This document shows, in pieces, positions 1-8,193 of a DNA stretch of 64,000 nucleotides. The stretch is from NCBI RefSeq assembly GCF_002284565.1, contig NZ_NPKI01000037.1:124001-188000 (forward strand), given 5' to 3'. This stretch comes from Mesorhizobium mediterraneum (GTDB taxonomy: Bacteria > Pseudomonadota > Alphaproteobacteria > Rhizobiales > Rhizobiaceae). The position numbers and the translations under genes are program-made. Position 1 is the stretch's first letter; each line of letters opens with the position of its first letter. The notes under the pieces were generated by a model. It ran no database searches. It saw only the letters and a program-made list of their open reading frames with translations, and had not been told where the DNA came from.

Positions 1-1920
1 GATCAGCACGGACAGGCCCTGCCGGCGGCCGGCGATGGCGCGGACGGATGGCGCGCCGCGCTTTTCCGCCTGTGGCTGGGTGAGGGCGGGTACGCTGCTG
101 GTCAAAAGCACGCGCAGCAACGTCTCGCCACGCACCGGCCTTGCCAGGAAGGTGGAGTAGCCGCTGGCGCGGAACTCGCCCAACATGCCGCGATCGGTCG
201 GTGCGATCAGCGTGATCGCCTCGCAATCGGCAAAGCCGCTCTGGCGAAGGCGCTTGAGCAACCTGCCGTCGCTGTCCTCCATGGCCGCGTCGACCAGAAG
301 CACGTCGCAGCCTTCGGCGAAGGGTTCTGCCTGGGCGGCGGTCGCGGCCAGATCGACCATGCCGCCATTGGCGCGGATGGTGCGAGCGATGGCGTCGGCC
401 TCGATGGCGTTCTTCGACAGGATCACGGCGCGCCGGCCAGACAGCGCATTCTGGCGCATCTGCGGTGCTTCGATGGCCGATATTACGGGGATTTCGAAAA
501 CGAATTCGGAACCTTGGCCGAGCCGGCTCGACACCGAAATCGTGCCGCCCATGGCGGTCACCAGGCGCTTGGAGATGGCAAGACCGAGACCGGCGCCACC
601 GTGCGCGCGGGTTGACGAGCCATCGACCTGTTCGAATTCCTCGAAAATGCGCTCTAGGTCGTCCTCGCCGAGGCCGGGACCGGTGTCGGTGACGCTGAAG
701 CGTATGCGATCGGTGGTTTCGGTGCGGGCACGGGCGACGGTCACCAGCACGCCGCCGCTGTCGGTGAACTTGATGGCATTGCCGATCAGGTTGAGCAGCA
801 CCTGCCTGACTCTTCCCGGATCGGCTGATATCATTTGCGGCACGTCGGACTCGACATGGCAGCCAACGCCGATATTCTTGGCGAAGGCGCGCGCCGCTAG
901 GAGCTCGATGATGTTGTCGGCGATCTCGCGCACGGACATTGGCTGCGGTTCGGGATCGAAGCGGCCAGCCTCGATCTTGGAATAGTCGAGCAGATCCTCG
1001 ATCAGCGCCAGCAGCGCGCTGGCCGAGGTCGATACGGCGCCGACATAGGTCCGTTGTTCAGGCGAGAGATTGGTGTCCGCCAGCAGCCTGGCCATGCCCA
1101 TGATGCCGTTCATCGGCGTGCGGATCTCGTGGCTGACGGTGGCGAGGAAGCGCGATTTGGCCTGGCTCGCATATTCGGCTCGCTCACGGGCGGTGATCAG
1201 CGACGATTCTGCGTGCTTGCGGGCGGTAATGTCGCGGGCGATGGCGCGATGCGAGACGGCGCCGCTCTCCTTGTCGCGCACGGACAGTTCGATCCATGAG
1301 AACCAGCGCGGGCCGCTCGGCATGTTAATGGCGACGTCGGTGGAACTCAGGCATTCGTGGTCGGAAAAGGCGGCATCGGGAACGATGCCGACGTCGATGC
1401 CGAGCTCGGCCAGAGTCCTGCCGGCAAGGTCGCGCTGGTCGCTTCCGACAAGATCGGCGAAAACCTTGTTGGCATAGACGATGTGGCCGTCACGGTCGCG
1501 GTGGACGACGAGATCGCCAAGCGCGTCGATCAGCCCGCGAAAGCGTTCCTCGCTCTCCTGCATCTCCCACATGCGGTCGGCCAGGGTCTCGACCTCGGCG
1601 CGGCTGCGAGCTGCGGTCTCGCCAAGGAGGGCAACGGCGCGACGATCCGTGCGCCTGGCACGCAAATGCACGGCAAGACCGGCCATGCCAGTCGCCAAAA
1701 GCCCGACGGTGATGAAGATCGGCGCTCCGGTCAGATGCGACAGGCCTGCCAGCACGACGATGGCGACGAGCGTCAGGAACGGCAGGCCTTCACGATTGGC
1801 AGCGGGCAGTTCGGGCGCTAGTGGCGGCGCTGCAATATGCTGCCGCCTTGGCGCCTCCGGGCCGATCCCATCGGCGCTTTCGGCGCTCTCCGTTTCTCTG
1901 ATGCCGGATTCCGTGACCAT
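1..1920 (-). CDS. PAS-containing hybrid sensor histidine kinase/response regulator (3' end outside window)
   Basis: The start at 1920 (ATG) opens a reading frame that runs off the left edge; 640 codons are visible. In order: a soluble N-terminus, two membrane segments near residues 44-88, a PAS region from about residue 120, a HisKA domain with H-box HEIRTP (phosphoacceptor His264) and a HATPase domain with GAGLGLAI. A receiver-like domain covers about residues 490-610, and a second receiver begins at the window edge (GLSVLI). The first receiver lacks the usual acidic pair at its N-terminus and has Arg where the conserved Lys should be (FLARPV), so it looks like a pseudo-receiver. The role is phosphorelay signalling at the inner membrane; the stimulus cannot be told. 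It follows the acuI-like gene on the same strand with a 110 bp gap. Confidence 0.85.
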   Translation of the reverse strand, partial: MVTESGIRETESAESADGIGPEAPRRQHIAAPPLAPELPAANREGLPFLTLVAIVVLAGLSHLTGAPIFITVGLLATGMAGLAVHLRARRTDRRAVALLGETAARSRAEVETLADRMWEMQESEERFRGLIDALGDLVVHRDRDGHIVYANKVFADLVGSDQRDLAGRTLAELGIDVGIVPDAAFSDHECLSSTDVAINMPSGPRWFSWIELSVRDKESGAVSHRAIARDITARKHAESSLITARERAEYASQAKSRFLATVSHEIRTPMNGIMGMARLLADTNLSPEQRTYVGAVSTSASALLALIEDLLDYSKIEAGRFDPEPQPMSVREIADNIIELLAARAFAKNIGVGCHVESDVPQMISADPGRVRQVLLNLIGNAIKFTDSGGVLVTVARARTETTDRIRFSVTDTGPGLGEDDLERIFEEFEQVDGSSTRAHGGAGLGLAISKRLVTAMGGTISVSSRLGQGSEFVFEIPVISAIEAPQMRQNALSGRRAVILSKNAIEADAIARTIRANGGMVDLAATAAQAEPFAEGCDVLLVDAAMEDSDGRLLKRLRQSGFADCEAITLIAPTDRGMLGEFRASGYSTFLARPVRGETLLRVLLTSSVPALTQPQAEKRGAPSVRAIAGRRQGLSVLI

Positions 1921-2030
1921 GCGAAATCCTTGCCAGACAGAGATTATGGAAAATTGCGGCCGATCGTTCGAATTTTATCGGTCGCGCGGTTTTTGCCTTC
2001 CTTTCTTGCAAAAACGGCAGACGACAGAAC

Positions 2031-3020
2031 TCACATGTCCACCACCACGCGGCCACGGATCTTGCCGTCGACGATGTCGTGCGCGGCGTCGATGATGCCG
2101 TCGAAGCCAATGGTCGTGGACAGGCTGGCGAGTTTCTGGAGGTCGAGGTCCGTGCCGATGCGGCGCCACGCCTCCATGCGGACCGCTTTTGGCGCCATCA
2201 CCGAATCGATGCCGAGCAGACAAACGCCGCGCAGGATGAACGGGGCGACGCTCGCCGGTAGATCCATGCCGCCGGCCAGGCCGCAGGCGGCGACGGCGCC
2301 GCCATAGGAGGTCATCGAAAGGACGTTGGCCAGCGTATGACTGCCGACCGCATCGACGCCGCCGGCCCAGCGTTCCTTGGCGAGCGGCTTTGCCGGCTGG
2401 GCAAGCTCTTCGCGCGAAATCACTTCCGCAGCACCCAGGTCGATCAGATAGGGGCTTTCAGCGCTGCGGCCGGTCGAGGCGATAACGTGATAGCCGAGGC
2501 TGGACAGGATCGAGACCGCGACCGAGCCGACGCCGCCGGCCGCGCCCGTCACCACCACCGGGCCGCGATCGGGCACGATTCCGTGCCGTTCCAGAGCGAT
2601 GACGCAAAGCATAGCGGTGTAGCCGGCGGTGCCGATCGCCATGGCATCATGCGGGCTCATGCCCTGAGGCAGCGGCACCAGCCAGTCGCCCTTGACACGG
2701 GCGCGCTCGGCATAGGCGCCAAAATGCGTTTCGCCGACGCCCCAGCCGTTCAATATGACCTTGTCCCCCTTGCGCCAGTCGGCATGGGAGGACGAGATGA
2801 CGGTGCCGGCGAAATCGATGCCCGGCACCAGCGGCCAACGGCGGATCACCGGGGCCTTGCCTGATATGGCGAGGCCATCCTTGTAGTTCACCGTCGTCGC
2901 CTCGACGGCGACGGTGACATCGCCTTCCATCAGGTCGGCTTCGGTGAGGTCGGTCACCACGACCGACTGTTTCTTCTCGGCGTCGCGCGAAACGAGGATG
3001 GCTTTGAAGGTTTCGGGCAT
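2031..3020 (-). CDS. acuI: MDR-family NADPH-dependent oxidoreductase, acrylyl-CoA reductase-like (AcuI/YhdH)
   Basis: A 329-residue zinc-independent medium-chain reductase. The N-terminal GroES-like part has NYKDGLA and PGIDFAGTV, and the Rossmann part has VVVTGAAGGVGS, the nucleotide-binding glycine loop of this family. AcuI/YhdH enzymes reduce acrylyl-CoA to propionyl-CoA with NADPH or act as quinone-type reductases; substrate is assigned by family only. An in-frame start exists 30 bases upstream at 3050, but the ATG at 3020 follows a good GAGGAG ribosome site and begins the conserved MPETFKAI, so I use it. It lies 52 bases downstream of lspA on the same strand. Confidence 0.8.
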   Translation of the reverse strand: MPETFKAILVSRDAEKKQSVVVTDLTEADLMEGDVTVAVEATTVNYKDGLAISGKAPVIRRWPLVPGIDFAGTVISSSHADWRKGDKVILNGWGVGETHFGAYAERARVKGDWLVPLPQGMSPHDAMAIGTAGYTAMLCVIALERHGIVPDRGPVVVTGAAGGVGSVAVSILSSLGYHVIASTGRSAESPYLIDLGAAEVISREELAQPAKPLAKERWAGGVDAVGSHTLANVLSMTSYGGAVAACGLAGGMDLPASVAPFILRGVCLLGIDSVMAPKAVRMEAWRRIGTDLDLQKLASLSTTIGFDGIIDAAHDIVDGKIRGRVVVDM

Positions 3021-3072
3021 GTCTTCTCCTCGGGCTTTTCGAATGGGCACTGTATGGCGACGGAAGGCCAGG

Positions 3073-3585
3073 TCAATCGTTTGAGGCCTTGGCCTCGCGC
3101 CGCCAACCGATGAGTTCGTCGAAGACGACCAGCACCGCGCCGACCGCGATGAAGGCGTCGGCGAGGTTGAAGATGGCGAAGGACCATACCGGGGTGTGGA
3201 ACAGGATGTAGTCGATCACGTGACCATAGGTAGCGCGGTCGAACAGATTGCCGAGCGCGCCGCCGACGATCAGCGCAAAGCCGATGCGGGTCAGCACGTG
3301 GCCGGGCGGAGTGCGGGCCGCGAGATAGAGCACGAAAGCGACGACGAAAGTGGCGATGACCACCAGGCCGGTGTCGCCGAAGGACGAAAACATCGAGAAG
3401 GCAATGCCGGTGTTGTAGGTGCGATACAATGCCAGGAATGGCACAAGATCGACCTTTTCCTGAAAGGCGAGACCGGTCTCGACCAGGTATTTCACCCACT
3501 GGTCGAGCGCTACCGCGGCGGCGACCAGCAGGACGTAGGGGAACCACGATTTTGCCGTTTGGGATGTCACCATTTGGGATGTCAC
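3073..3585 (-). CDS. lspA: Lipoprotein signal peptidase (signal peptidase II)
   Basis: A 170-residue inner-membrane aspartyl protease that removes the signal peptide of prolipoproteins after lipidation. Four hydrophobic segments are visible. The two family signatures are present: GNLFDRATYGHVIDY, with the first catalytic Asp, and FAIFNLADAFI, with the second. The GTG at 3585 overlaps the stop of the upstream RNA methyltransferase by four bases and has GGAGGA upstream. An ATG at 3573 is the alternative; both lie in a short tandem duplication that encodes the repeated MVTSQ/MTSQ N-terminus. Translational coupling with the upstream gene is likely. Confidence 0.95.
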   Translation of the reverse strand: MTSQMVTSQTAKSWFPYVLLVAAAVALDQWVKYLVETGLAFQEKVDLVPFLALYRTYNTGIAFSMFSSFGDTGLVVIATFVVAFVLYLAARTPPGHVLTRIGFALIVGGALGNLFDRATYGHVIDYILFHTPVWSFAIFNLADAFIAVGAVLVVFDELIGWRREAKASND

Positions 3586-4439
3586 GGTTTGGCGTCCTCC
3601 GGGGCAAGTTTCAGCGCGCCGCGCCGGATCTCGAACAGCATGACGCCGGTGGCCACCGCCAGATTGAGCGAATCGGCCCGGCCGGCCTGTGGAATCCGCA
3701 GCAACCTGTCGCAGCTTTCGGCCAGGCTGTCGGGCAGGCCCTGCTGTTCGTTGCCCATCATCAGCAGCACCGGGCCTTGGGAAAAATCGACCGAACGGTA
3801 GTCAACGGCACCCTTCAGATGCGTGCCGGCAACGAGGCCAGGAAAGCTTTTTCGCCACGCGAGGAAGGTTTCCGGCGTCGCCTTGGCGACCGGCACCGCG
3901 AAGATCGAGCCCATGGTGGCGCGCACGGTTTCGACGGAAAAAGGATCGGTGGTCTCGCCGACCAGGATGATGCCCTTGGCGCCGACGGCATCGACGGTGC
4001 GGATGACGGTGCCGAGATTGCCGGGATCGCGCACGCGATCGAGCGCCACCCAGACATCGCTGTCTTGAGCGTGGATGTCTTTCAGCGGCAGGAACTTCTG
4101 CGAAAAGACGCCGACCACCATTTGCGGGTTGTCGCGACGGGTGATGGCGACGAGCACTTTTTCCGAAACTTCGAGCACGGTGCCGCCGGCGGCGACCGTG
4201 CGCGCCGCGACCTTTTCGACTGCCGCATTGCCGCGTCCGGCCTTGGCGAAGACCAGCGTCCGGATCGCCCAGCCGAGGTCGAGCGCGTCGATGACCAGCT
4301 TCAGCCCCTCGGCCATGAAGGCGTTCTGCTGGTCGCGGAATTTCTTCAGCGCCAGCGCCTTGATGTCCTTGACCAGCGGGTTGGCGAGGCTGGTGACCTC
4401 TTTCACCTGTCCGGGCGCGCCTGCATGCCGCTCGCTCAT
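3582..4439 (-). CDS. TrmH/SpoU-family RNA 2'-O-methyltransferase
   Basis: A 285-residue SPOUT-class methyltransferase. The N-terminal substrate-binding domain occupies about residues 1-115. The catalytic domain follows with motif 1 (DPGNLGTVIRT), motif 2 (LLMMGNEQQGL) and motif 3 (LNLAVATGVMLFE), which form the knotted SAM site and carry the conserved Arg, Glu and Asn. The target is a tRNA or rRNA ribose; the position cannot be deduced from sequence. It starts two bases after the stop of the upstream methyltransferase and overlaps lspA by four bases, so these three genes form a tight cotranscribed block. Confidence 0.9.
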   Translation of the reverse strand: MSERHAGAPGQVKEVTSLANPLVKDIKALALKKFRDQQNAFMAEGLKLVIDALDLGWAIRTLVFAKAGRGNAAVEKVAARTVAAGGTVLEVSEKVLVAITRRDNPQMVVGVFSQKFLPLKDIHAQDSDVWVALDRVRDPGNLGTVIRTVDAVGAKGIILVGETTDPFSVETVRATMGSIFAVPVAKATPETFLAWRKSFPGLVAGTHLKGAVDYRSVDFSQGPVLLMMGNEQQGLPDSLAESCDRLLRIPQAGRADSLNLAVATGVMLFEIRRGALKLAPEDAKP

Positions 4440-4441
4440 TG

Positions 4442-5530
4442 TCAGGCCACCCAGCGCGAGAACAGCGAGGTCGACAGCGCCCGGCCGGCGGATTTCTCGC
4501 GGATGATCAGCTCGCCGGATTCGACCGTGCCGCCCATGCCTGCGAAAGTGTCGCGCATCAAGGCATGGATGGCGAAGAAGGAAGCGCGGATCGAATAGGC
4601 GGTCAGCACCACAGCAATCGGCTTCGGCGTCAGGATCGAGCGGCAGAGGTCGGTCAGATCAGGCAGATCCTCGAACAACTGCCAGACCTCGCCCTTGGGG
4701 CCACGGCCATAGGCGGGCGGATCGAACAGGACGATGTCGTAGCGGCTGCCGCGGCGCTCCTCTCGCTCAGCGAATTTCATGGCATCGTCGACGATCCAGC
4801 GGATCGGCTTTTGCGACAGGCCCGCCATCTCCTGGTTCTCCCTGGCCCAGCCGATCGCCTTCTTGGACGCATCGACATGGGTCACCTCGGCGCCGGCACG
4901 CGCCGCCACCAGTGAGGCAAGGCCGGTATAGCCGAACAGATTCAGCACCTTGACCGGTCGCTTCGCCGCCGCGATCAGCCCGGCCATGTGGTCCCAGTGC
5001 GAGGCCTGCTCGGGGAACACGCCGACATGGCGAAACGAGGTGAAGCGGCCGAGATAATCGATGCCGTCATGCTTCATCGGCCAGGTCTCGCCGAGCGGCG
5101 TCCTCGGGAAGCGCCAGCGGCCGATGCCTTCCTCGTCGGTGTCGCCGGTGAAAATGGCGTCGGCGCGGTCCCAGTCCTTGGCCGGCAACGCTTTTTGCCA
5201 GATCGCCTGGCCTTCGGGCCGGACGATGCGATAGGGGCCGTACTGCTCGAGCTTTTGCCCGGCGCCGCTGTCGAGAAGCGCATAGTCGGCGTTGGGCGCC
5301 ACTTCGAGGATCAGCGGCAGGTGTTCGACCGGCAGGGCGCCGTCGCGAAGCGAAAGGACGCGCGGCGTGGGCTTCGGAACAGACCGGTCGTCCGGTTTTG
5401 TGCCGGTTCCGCGCGGCTGTTCCGCCCCGCCCTTTGCGGGCTGATGCGAGCGGCTGTCGCGGCGTTTGTCGCGAAAAGGTTTCAAAAGAGCATCTCCGGG
5501 GCGACTTGGCCCGCTTCTGCCACAGCACAT
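4442..5530 (-). CDS. Class I SAM-dependent methyltransferase, RlmI-like (COG1092 type)
   Basis: A 362-residue protein (347 if a TTG at 5485 is used, which has GGAG upstream and removes an unconserved N-terminus). The first ~55 residues are basic and low-complexity. The Rossmann domain shows motif I VLNLFGYTGLASLVAARAGA, an acidic residue at the end of the next strand (VTHVDASKKAI), and the motif IV block DIVLFDPPAYGRG, the (D/N)PPY-like motif shared with 23S rRNA m5C and m2G enzymes such as RlmI. Most likely it modifies rRNA. It begins the minus-strand run towards lspA. Confidence 0.8.
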   Translation of the reverse strand: MCCGRSGPSRPGDALLKPFRDKRRDSRSHQPAKGGAEQPRGTGTKPDDRSVPKPTPRVLSLRDGALPVEHLPLILEVAPNADYALLDSGAGQKLEQYGPYRIVRPEGQAIWQKALPAKDWDRADAIFTGDTDEEGIGRWRFPRTPLGETWPMKHDGIDYLGRFTSFRHVGVFPEQASHWDHMAGLIAAAKRPVKVLNLFGYTGLASLVAARAGAEVTHVDASKKAIGWARENQEMAGLSQKPIRWIVDDAMKFAEREERRGSRYDIVLFDPPAYGRGPKGEVWQLFEDLPDLTDLCRSILTPKPIAVVLTAYSIRASFFAIHALMRDTFAGMGGTVESGELIIREKSAGRALSTSLFSRWVA

Positions 5531-5573
5531 TCACCGGTGCAACAAACGCGGTCGCTGGAGATTTCCGAAACGA

Positions 5574-6056
5574 TCAGCCGCGCTTGATCCAAAGCAGGGC
5601 GACAACCAACGATACGAAACCGACGGCCTTGAAGCCGGCGACGATCATATGGCCGGTTTCCCAGCGCCGCCGGATCGCTTCGAAATTTTCCGGGATCGGT
5701 CCAGGTGCCCAGGTGGCTAAAACATCGTTCGCCGGTTTGACGAGAGCAGACCACGTCGCAAGAGACATAGCAAAGAGCACGGCGGCGGCCAAGGCGAACC
5801 AGAACGCCGGACGGTCGTTGCGCAGCATCCATGCGAGAAGTGCCGGGCAGGCGATCGCTGCCACATCAAGCGGCGCGCCAATCACGGCAAACAGCTGGAA
5901 CTGGGCGTTGAAGACAGTCGTCTCGCGCCAGAGAGAAGGCGGCCACTTCAGCCGAGGAGCCGATTCCAGGACATGGGCGAAGGATGGTCCAAGGCTGAGC
6001 GCCGCGACGACAGCGGCCAAGATGGACCAGAACAACAGGAATCCGCGTATCTCCAT
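5574..6056 (-). CDS. DUF1772-like integral membrane protein
   Basis: A 160-residue protein with four hydrophobic segments, near residues 5-27, 58-80, 83-105 and 135-157. It has the short loop NDVLATWAPGPIPENFEAIRRRWE before the last helix (quoted in part only: PENFEAIRRRW), and that spacing resembles DUF1772/anthrone-oxygenase-like proteins, whose roles are mostly unknown. The start at 6056 lies 45 bases from the octamer array at 6102-6213, so any promoter must lie within or beyond that array. It is co-directional with the ornithine cyclodeaminase homologue upstream. Confidence 0.6.
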   Translation of the reverse strand: MEIRGFLLFWSILAAVVAALSLGPSFAHVLESAPRLKWPPSLWRETTVFNAQFQLFAVIGAPLDVAAIACPALLAWMLRNDRPAFWFALAAAVLFAMSLATWSALVKPANDVLATWAPGPIPENFEAIRRRWETGHMIVAGFKAVGFVSLVVALLWIKRG

Positions 6057-6101
6057 AACGTCCGAACAACGGCGTGACGCCGGAGACGTTCCCGTCCGAA
6101 C

Positions 6102-6213
6102 GGGAGTAGGGGAATAGGGGAATAAGGGAGTAGGGGAGTAGGGGAGTAGGGGAGTAGGGGAATAAGGGAGTAGGGGAATAAGGGAATAAGGGAATAAGCG
6201 AGTAATGGAATAG
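6102..6213 (+). repeat. Tandem array of 14 GGGARTAR octamers
   Basis: Fourteen consecutive 8-base units of the form GGGAGTAG, GGGAATAG or GGGAATAA can be read without a gap. Only the last two units are degenerate. Runs of three or four G at 8-base spacing could form G-quadruplexes on the plus strand. The array lies between the start of the DUF1772-like gene and the mirror array at 6253-6335. Confidence 0.95.
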
Positions 6214-6252
6214 GGAAAGTATGACTAGCACGAAGCCGTACGGTTGGTATGG

Positions 6253-6335
6253 CTCCCTACTCCCCTACTCCCCTACTCCCTTATTCCCCTACTCCCCTAC
6301 TCCCCCTACTCCCCTACTCCCCCACTCCCCCACTC
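6253..6335 (+). repeat. Inverted counterpart array of about 10 TACTCCCC octamers
   Basis: About ten units of TACTCCCC with variants (TATTCCCC, ACTCCCCC) form the reverse complement of the array at 6102-6213, with a 39-base non-repetitive spacer between the two. Transcribed RNA could fold into an imperfect stem of roughly 80 base pairs. The left part of the array overlaps the 3' end of the ornithine cyclodeaminase gene and supplies its last codons and its stop. Confidence 0.95.
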
Positions 6336-7294
6336 TTGAGCGCCTTGTAGACGGCTATGCCGGCGGCGAGGTCTTCAAGGGCCGCGCCGACCGATTTGAA
6401 CAGCGTGATCTCACCGGGGCTCTGCCGGCCCTTCTTCTGGCCGCGCGCCAGTTCATGCAGATCGGCGACGATGGCTTGCGCCTTCAGCACGCCCGAGGCC
6501 AGTGGTTGGACGATGTCGCCCGCCTCCTTGGTGGCGCCGGCCCGGGTATCGACATAGACGCGGGCACGCGCAATCGCATCGTCGTCGCTTTCGCGCATAT
6601 CAGGCGTGAAGCCGCCGACCAGATCGACATGGGTTCCCGGCTTCAACAGCGCGCCCTTGATCAGCGGCGTGGTCGTGATCGTCGCCGACGAAACGATGTC
6701 GGCCTGGCCGAGTTCGGCGTCGAGATCGCTCGCGGCGGTGGCGGCAAAACCCTCGGCGCGCAATTTCGCCGCGACCTTCTCGGCATTGGCCGGCGTGCGG
6801 TTCCAGATGCGGATCGTGGTGATCGGCCGCACCGCCGAATGCGCCTTGGCGAGGAACGGCGACAGCGCGCCGGCGCCGACCACCAGCAGCCGTGAAGCGT
6901 CCTCGCGGGCCAGATAGGAGGCGGCCAGCGCCGAGGCGCAGGCCGTGCGCCACTGCGTCAGCCGCTGGCCGTCAATCATGGCTTCGGGCTCGCCCGTCGC
7001 GCCGTCGAGCAAGAGGTAAAGCCCCATCACCGCCGGTTTGCCTACGGCGTTGTTGTCGGGCGACACCGTGACGATCTTGACGCCGATATGGCCGTCTGCC
7101 GAAGTGCCGGCCGCATTGAAGTCGGTCCAGGCCGGCATCAGGAGCAGGGTCGAGGCCGCGCCGTCGGGCCGTTCGACTGTATGATGATGCCTGACTGGTT
7201 GCACCGCGCCATCGCGAAAGGCCGCGCGCAGCGTCTCGACCAGTCCGGGAAAGGTCAGTGCATGGTCGACCTCGGCCGCCGAAATGGTCAGCAT
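6314..7294 (-). CDS. Ornithine cyclodeaminase / mu-crystallin family protein
   Basis: A 326-residue NAD(P)-binding protein of about the usual length for this family. Family signatures include GHIGVKIVTVSPDN in the N-terminal half, RTACASALAASYLA, and the dinucleotide-binding stretch LLVVGAGALSPFLA, then ADIVSSATITTTPL. Members include ornithine cyclodeaminase, ketimine reductases and alanine dehydrogenases, so the substrate is open. The last residues, SGGVGE, and the TAG stop are encoded by the octamer array, so the original C-terminus may have been altered when the array arose. Confidence 0.85.
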   Translation of the reverse strand: MLTISAAEVDHALTFPGLVETLRAAFRDGAVQPVRHHHTVERPDGAASTLLLMPAWTDFNAAGTSADGHIGVKIVTVSPDNNAVGKPAVMGLYLLLDGATGEPEAMIDGQRLTQWRTACASALAASYLAREDASRLLVVGAGALSPFLAKAHSAVRPITTIRIWNRTPANAEKVAAKLRAEGFAATAASDLDAELGQADIVSSATITTTPLIKGALLKPGTHVDLVGGFTPDMRESDDDAIARARVYVDTRAGATKEAGDIVQPLASGVLKAQAIVADLHELARGQKKGRQSPGEITLFKSVGAALEDLAAGIAVYKALKSGGVGE

Positions 7295-7325
7295 GGGGAA
7301 ACTCCACAGAGAGAAATACGCCTCG

Positions 7326-7423
7326 GCATGACCCCGAAAATCGGAACCGATTTTCGGAAAAGATCATGCGCAAATCACATGGAACAGCGCCCTTTGCGCG
7401 TCAAAAAAAGACGCGCGGCGCTG
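7326..7423 (+). repeat. Rhizobial-type intergenic palindromic element with adjoining hairpin
   Basis: The segment 7326-7369 begins GCATGACCCCGAAAA and ends TTTTCGGAAAAGATCATGC, an imperfect palindrome of a type found many times in rhizobial genomes. It is followed at 7385-7423 by a second hairpin with arms CAGCGCC and GCGCGTC closing on a seven-A loop. The location just downstream of the LapA-domain gene is compatible with a role in transcript ending. Confidence 0.65.
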
Positions 7424-7430
7424 TATTGGC

Positions 7431-7763
7431 TCAGCTCGTCGGCTTCGGCAAGGCCGGGCCCTGTGGTGCAGCCGGTGCGCGGCTGACCGCCTGGCGCAGG
7501 TTCTCGGCTTCGACACCGCGCTGGCGCGCCAGCTTGCGATAGCGGCCCTGCTTGACCCAGGTTGCCAGGCTGCCGACGATCATGCCGATGGCGAGAGCCA
7601 GGAACAGGAAGATGAAAAGCGGCAGCGTCATCGTCAGCGCCGGATTGCCGGGATTGAACGGGTCCAGGGTGAAGGCAACCGGATCGCGGTTGGCGACCGC
7701 CAGCGCAATCAGGATGACGGCCAGCGGCACGAAGACCACGATGAGCATGAAGCGATTGAACAT
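7431..7763 (-). CDS. LapA-domain (DUF1049) membrane protein
   Basis: A 110-residue protein with two hydrophobic segments, about residues 5-24 and 45-69, and a short basic cytoplasmic tail (KQGRYRKLARQRG). This matches the LapA/DUF1049 pattern seen in LapA (YciS) of Escherichia coli, which works with LapB in controlling LPS synthesis. No lapB is present here. The gene sits directly downstream of ihfB, a neighbourhood also seen in other proteobacteria, and probably shares its transcript. The last 25 residues are rich in Ala and Pro and are not conserved. Confidence 0.75.
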   Translation of the reverse strand: MFNRFMLIVVFVPLAVILIALAVANRDPVAFTLDPFNPGNPALTMTLPLFIFLFLALAIGMIVGSLATWVKQGRYRKLARQRGVEAENLRQAVSRAPAAPQGPALPKPTS

Positions 7764-7839
7764 GGAATTTCCTGTCGAAGGCGGGCTCTACCGAGGGCCG
7801 GGCCCTACTGAAAAGGCCGGCGCGTGACCCGCGCGGCGC

Positions 7840-8124
7840 CTATTTGCCGCTGTTCAGCCTTTCACGCAATTCCTTGCCGGTCTTGAAGAACGGCACCCAT
7901 TTCTCCTCGACCTCGACGGATTCGCCGGTGCGCGGATTGCGGCCGGTGCGGGCGGGGCGGTTTTTCACCGAGAAAGCGCCGAAACCGCGCAGCTCGACCC
8001 GGTTGCCTTCGGCAAGCGCGTCGGTGATCTCGTCGAAAATCGCGCCGACAATGTTTTCGACGTCGCGCAGAAAAAGGTGCGGGTTGCGTGTGGCGATGAT
8101 CTGCACAAGTTCGGATTTGATCAT
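7840..8124 (-). CDS. ihfB: Integration host factor subunit beta
   Basis: A 94-residue HU/IHF-family DNA-bending protein of normal length. MIKSELVQIIA starts the helical dimerisation part, VELRGFGAFSVK leads into the beta arm, and ARTGRNPRTGE is the arm with the proline that intercalates into DNA. GRNPRTG followed by VEVEEKWVPFFK is typical of the beta subunit. It forms a heterodimer with IHF-alpha, encoded elsewhere, and acts in nucleoid structure and sigma-54 promoter looping, which fits the presence of rpoN nearby. It lies 69 bases downstream of sppA. Confidence 0.95.
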   Translation of the reverse strand: MIKSELVQIIATRNPHLFLRDVENIVGAIFDEITDALAEGNRVELRGFGAFSVKNRPARTGRNPRTGESVEVEEKWVPFFKTGKELRERLNSGK

Positions 8125-8193
8125 GAGAAGGCTCCCCGTGAAAACACTGTGGTCAAAATTATGAGGATGATTTTATTTGCTTTTTCACTCGTC

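Noticed and set aside
5866..6231. Open frame of 121 codons rich in Pro-Tyr-Ser-Leu on the minus strand
   Set aside because: It is the translation of the octamer array; periodicity comes from the repeat, not from a protein.
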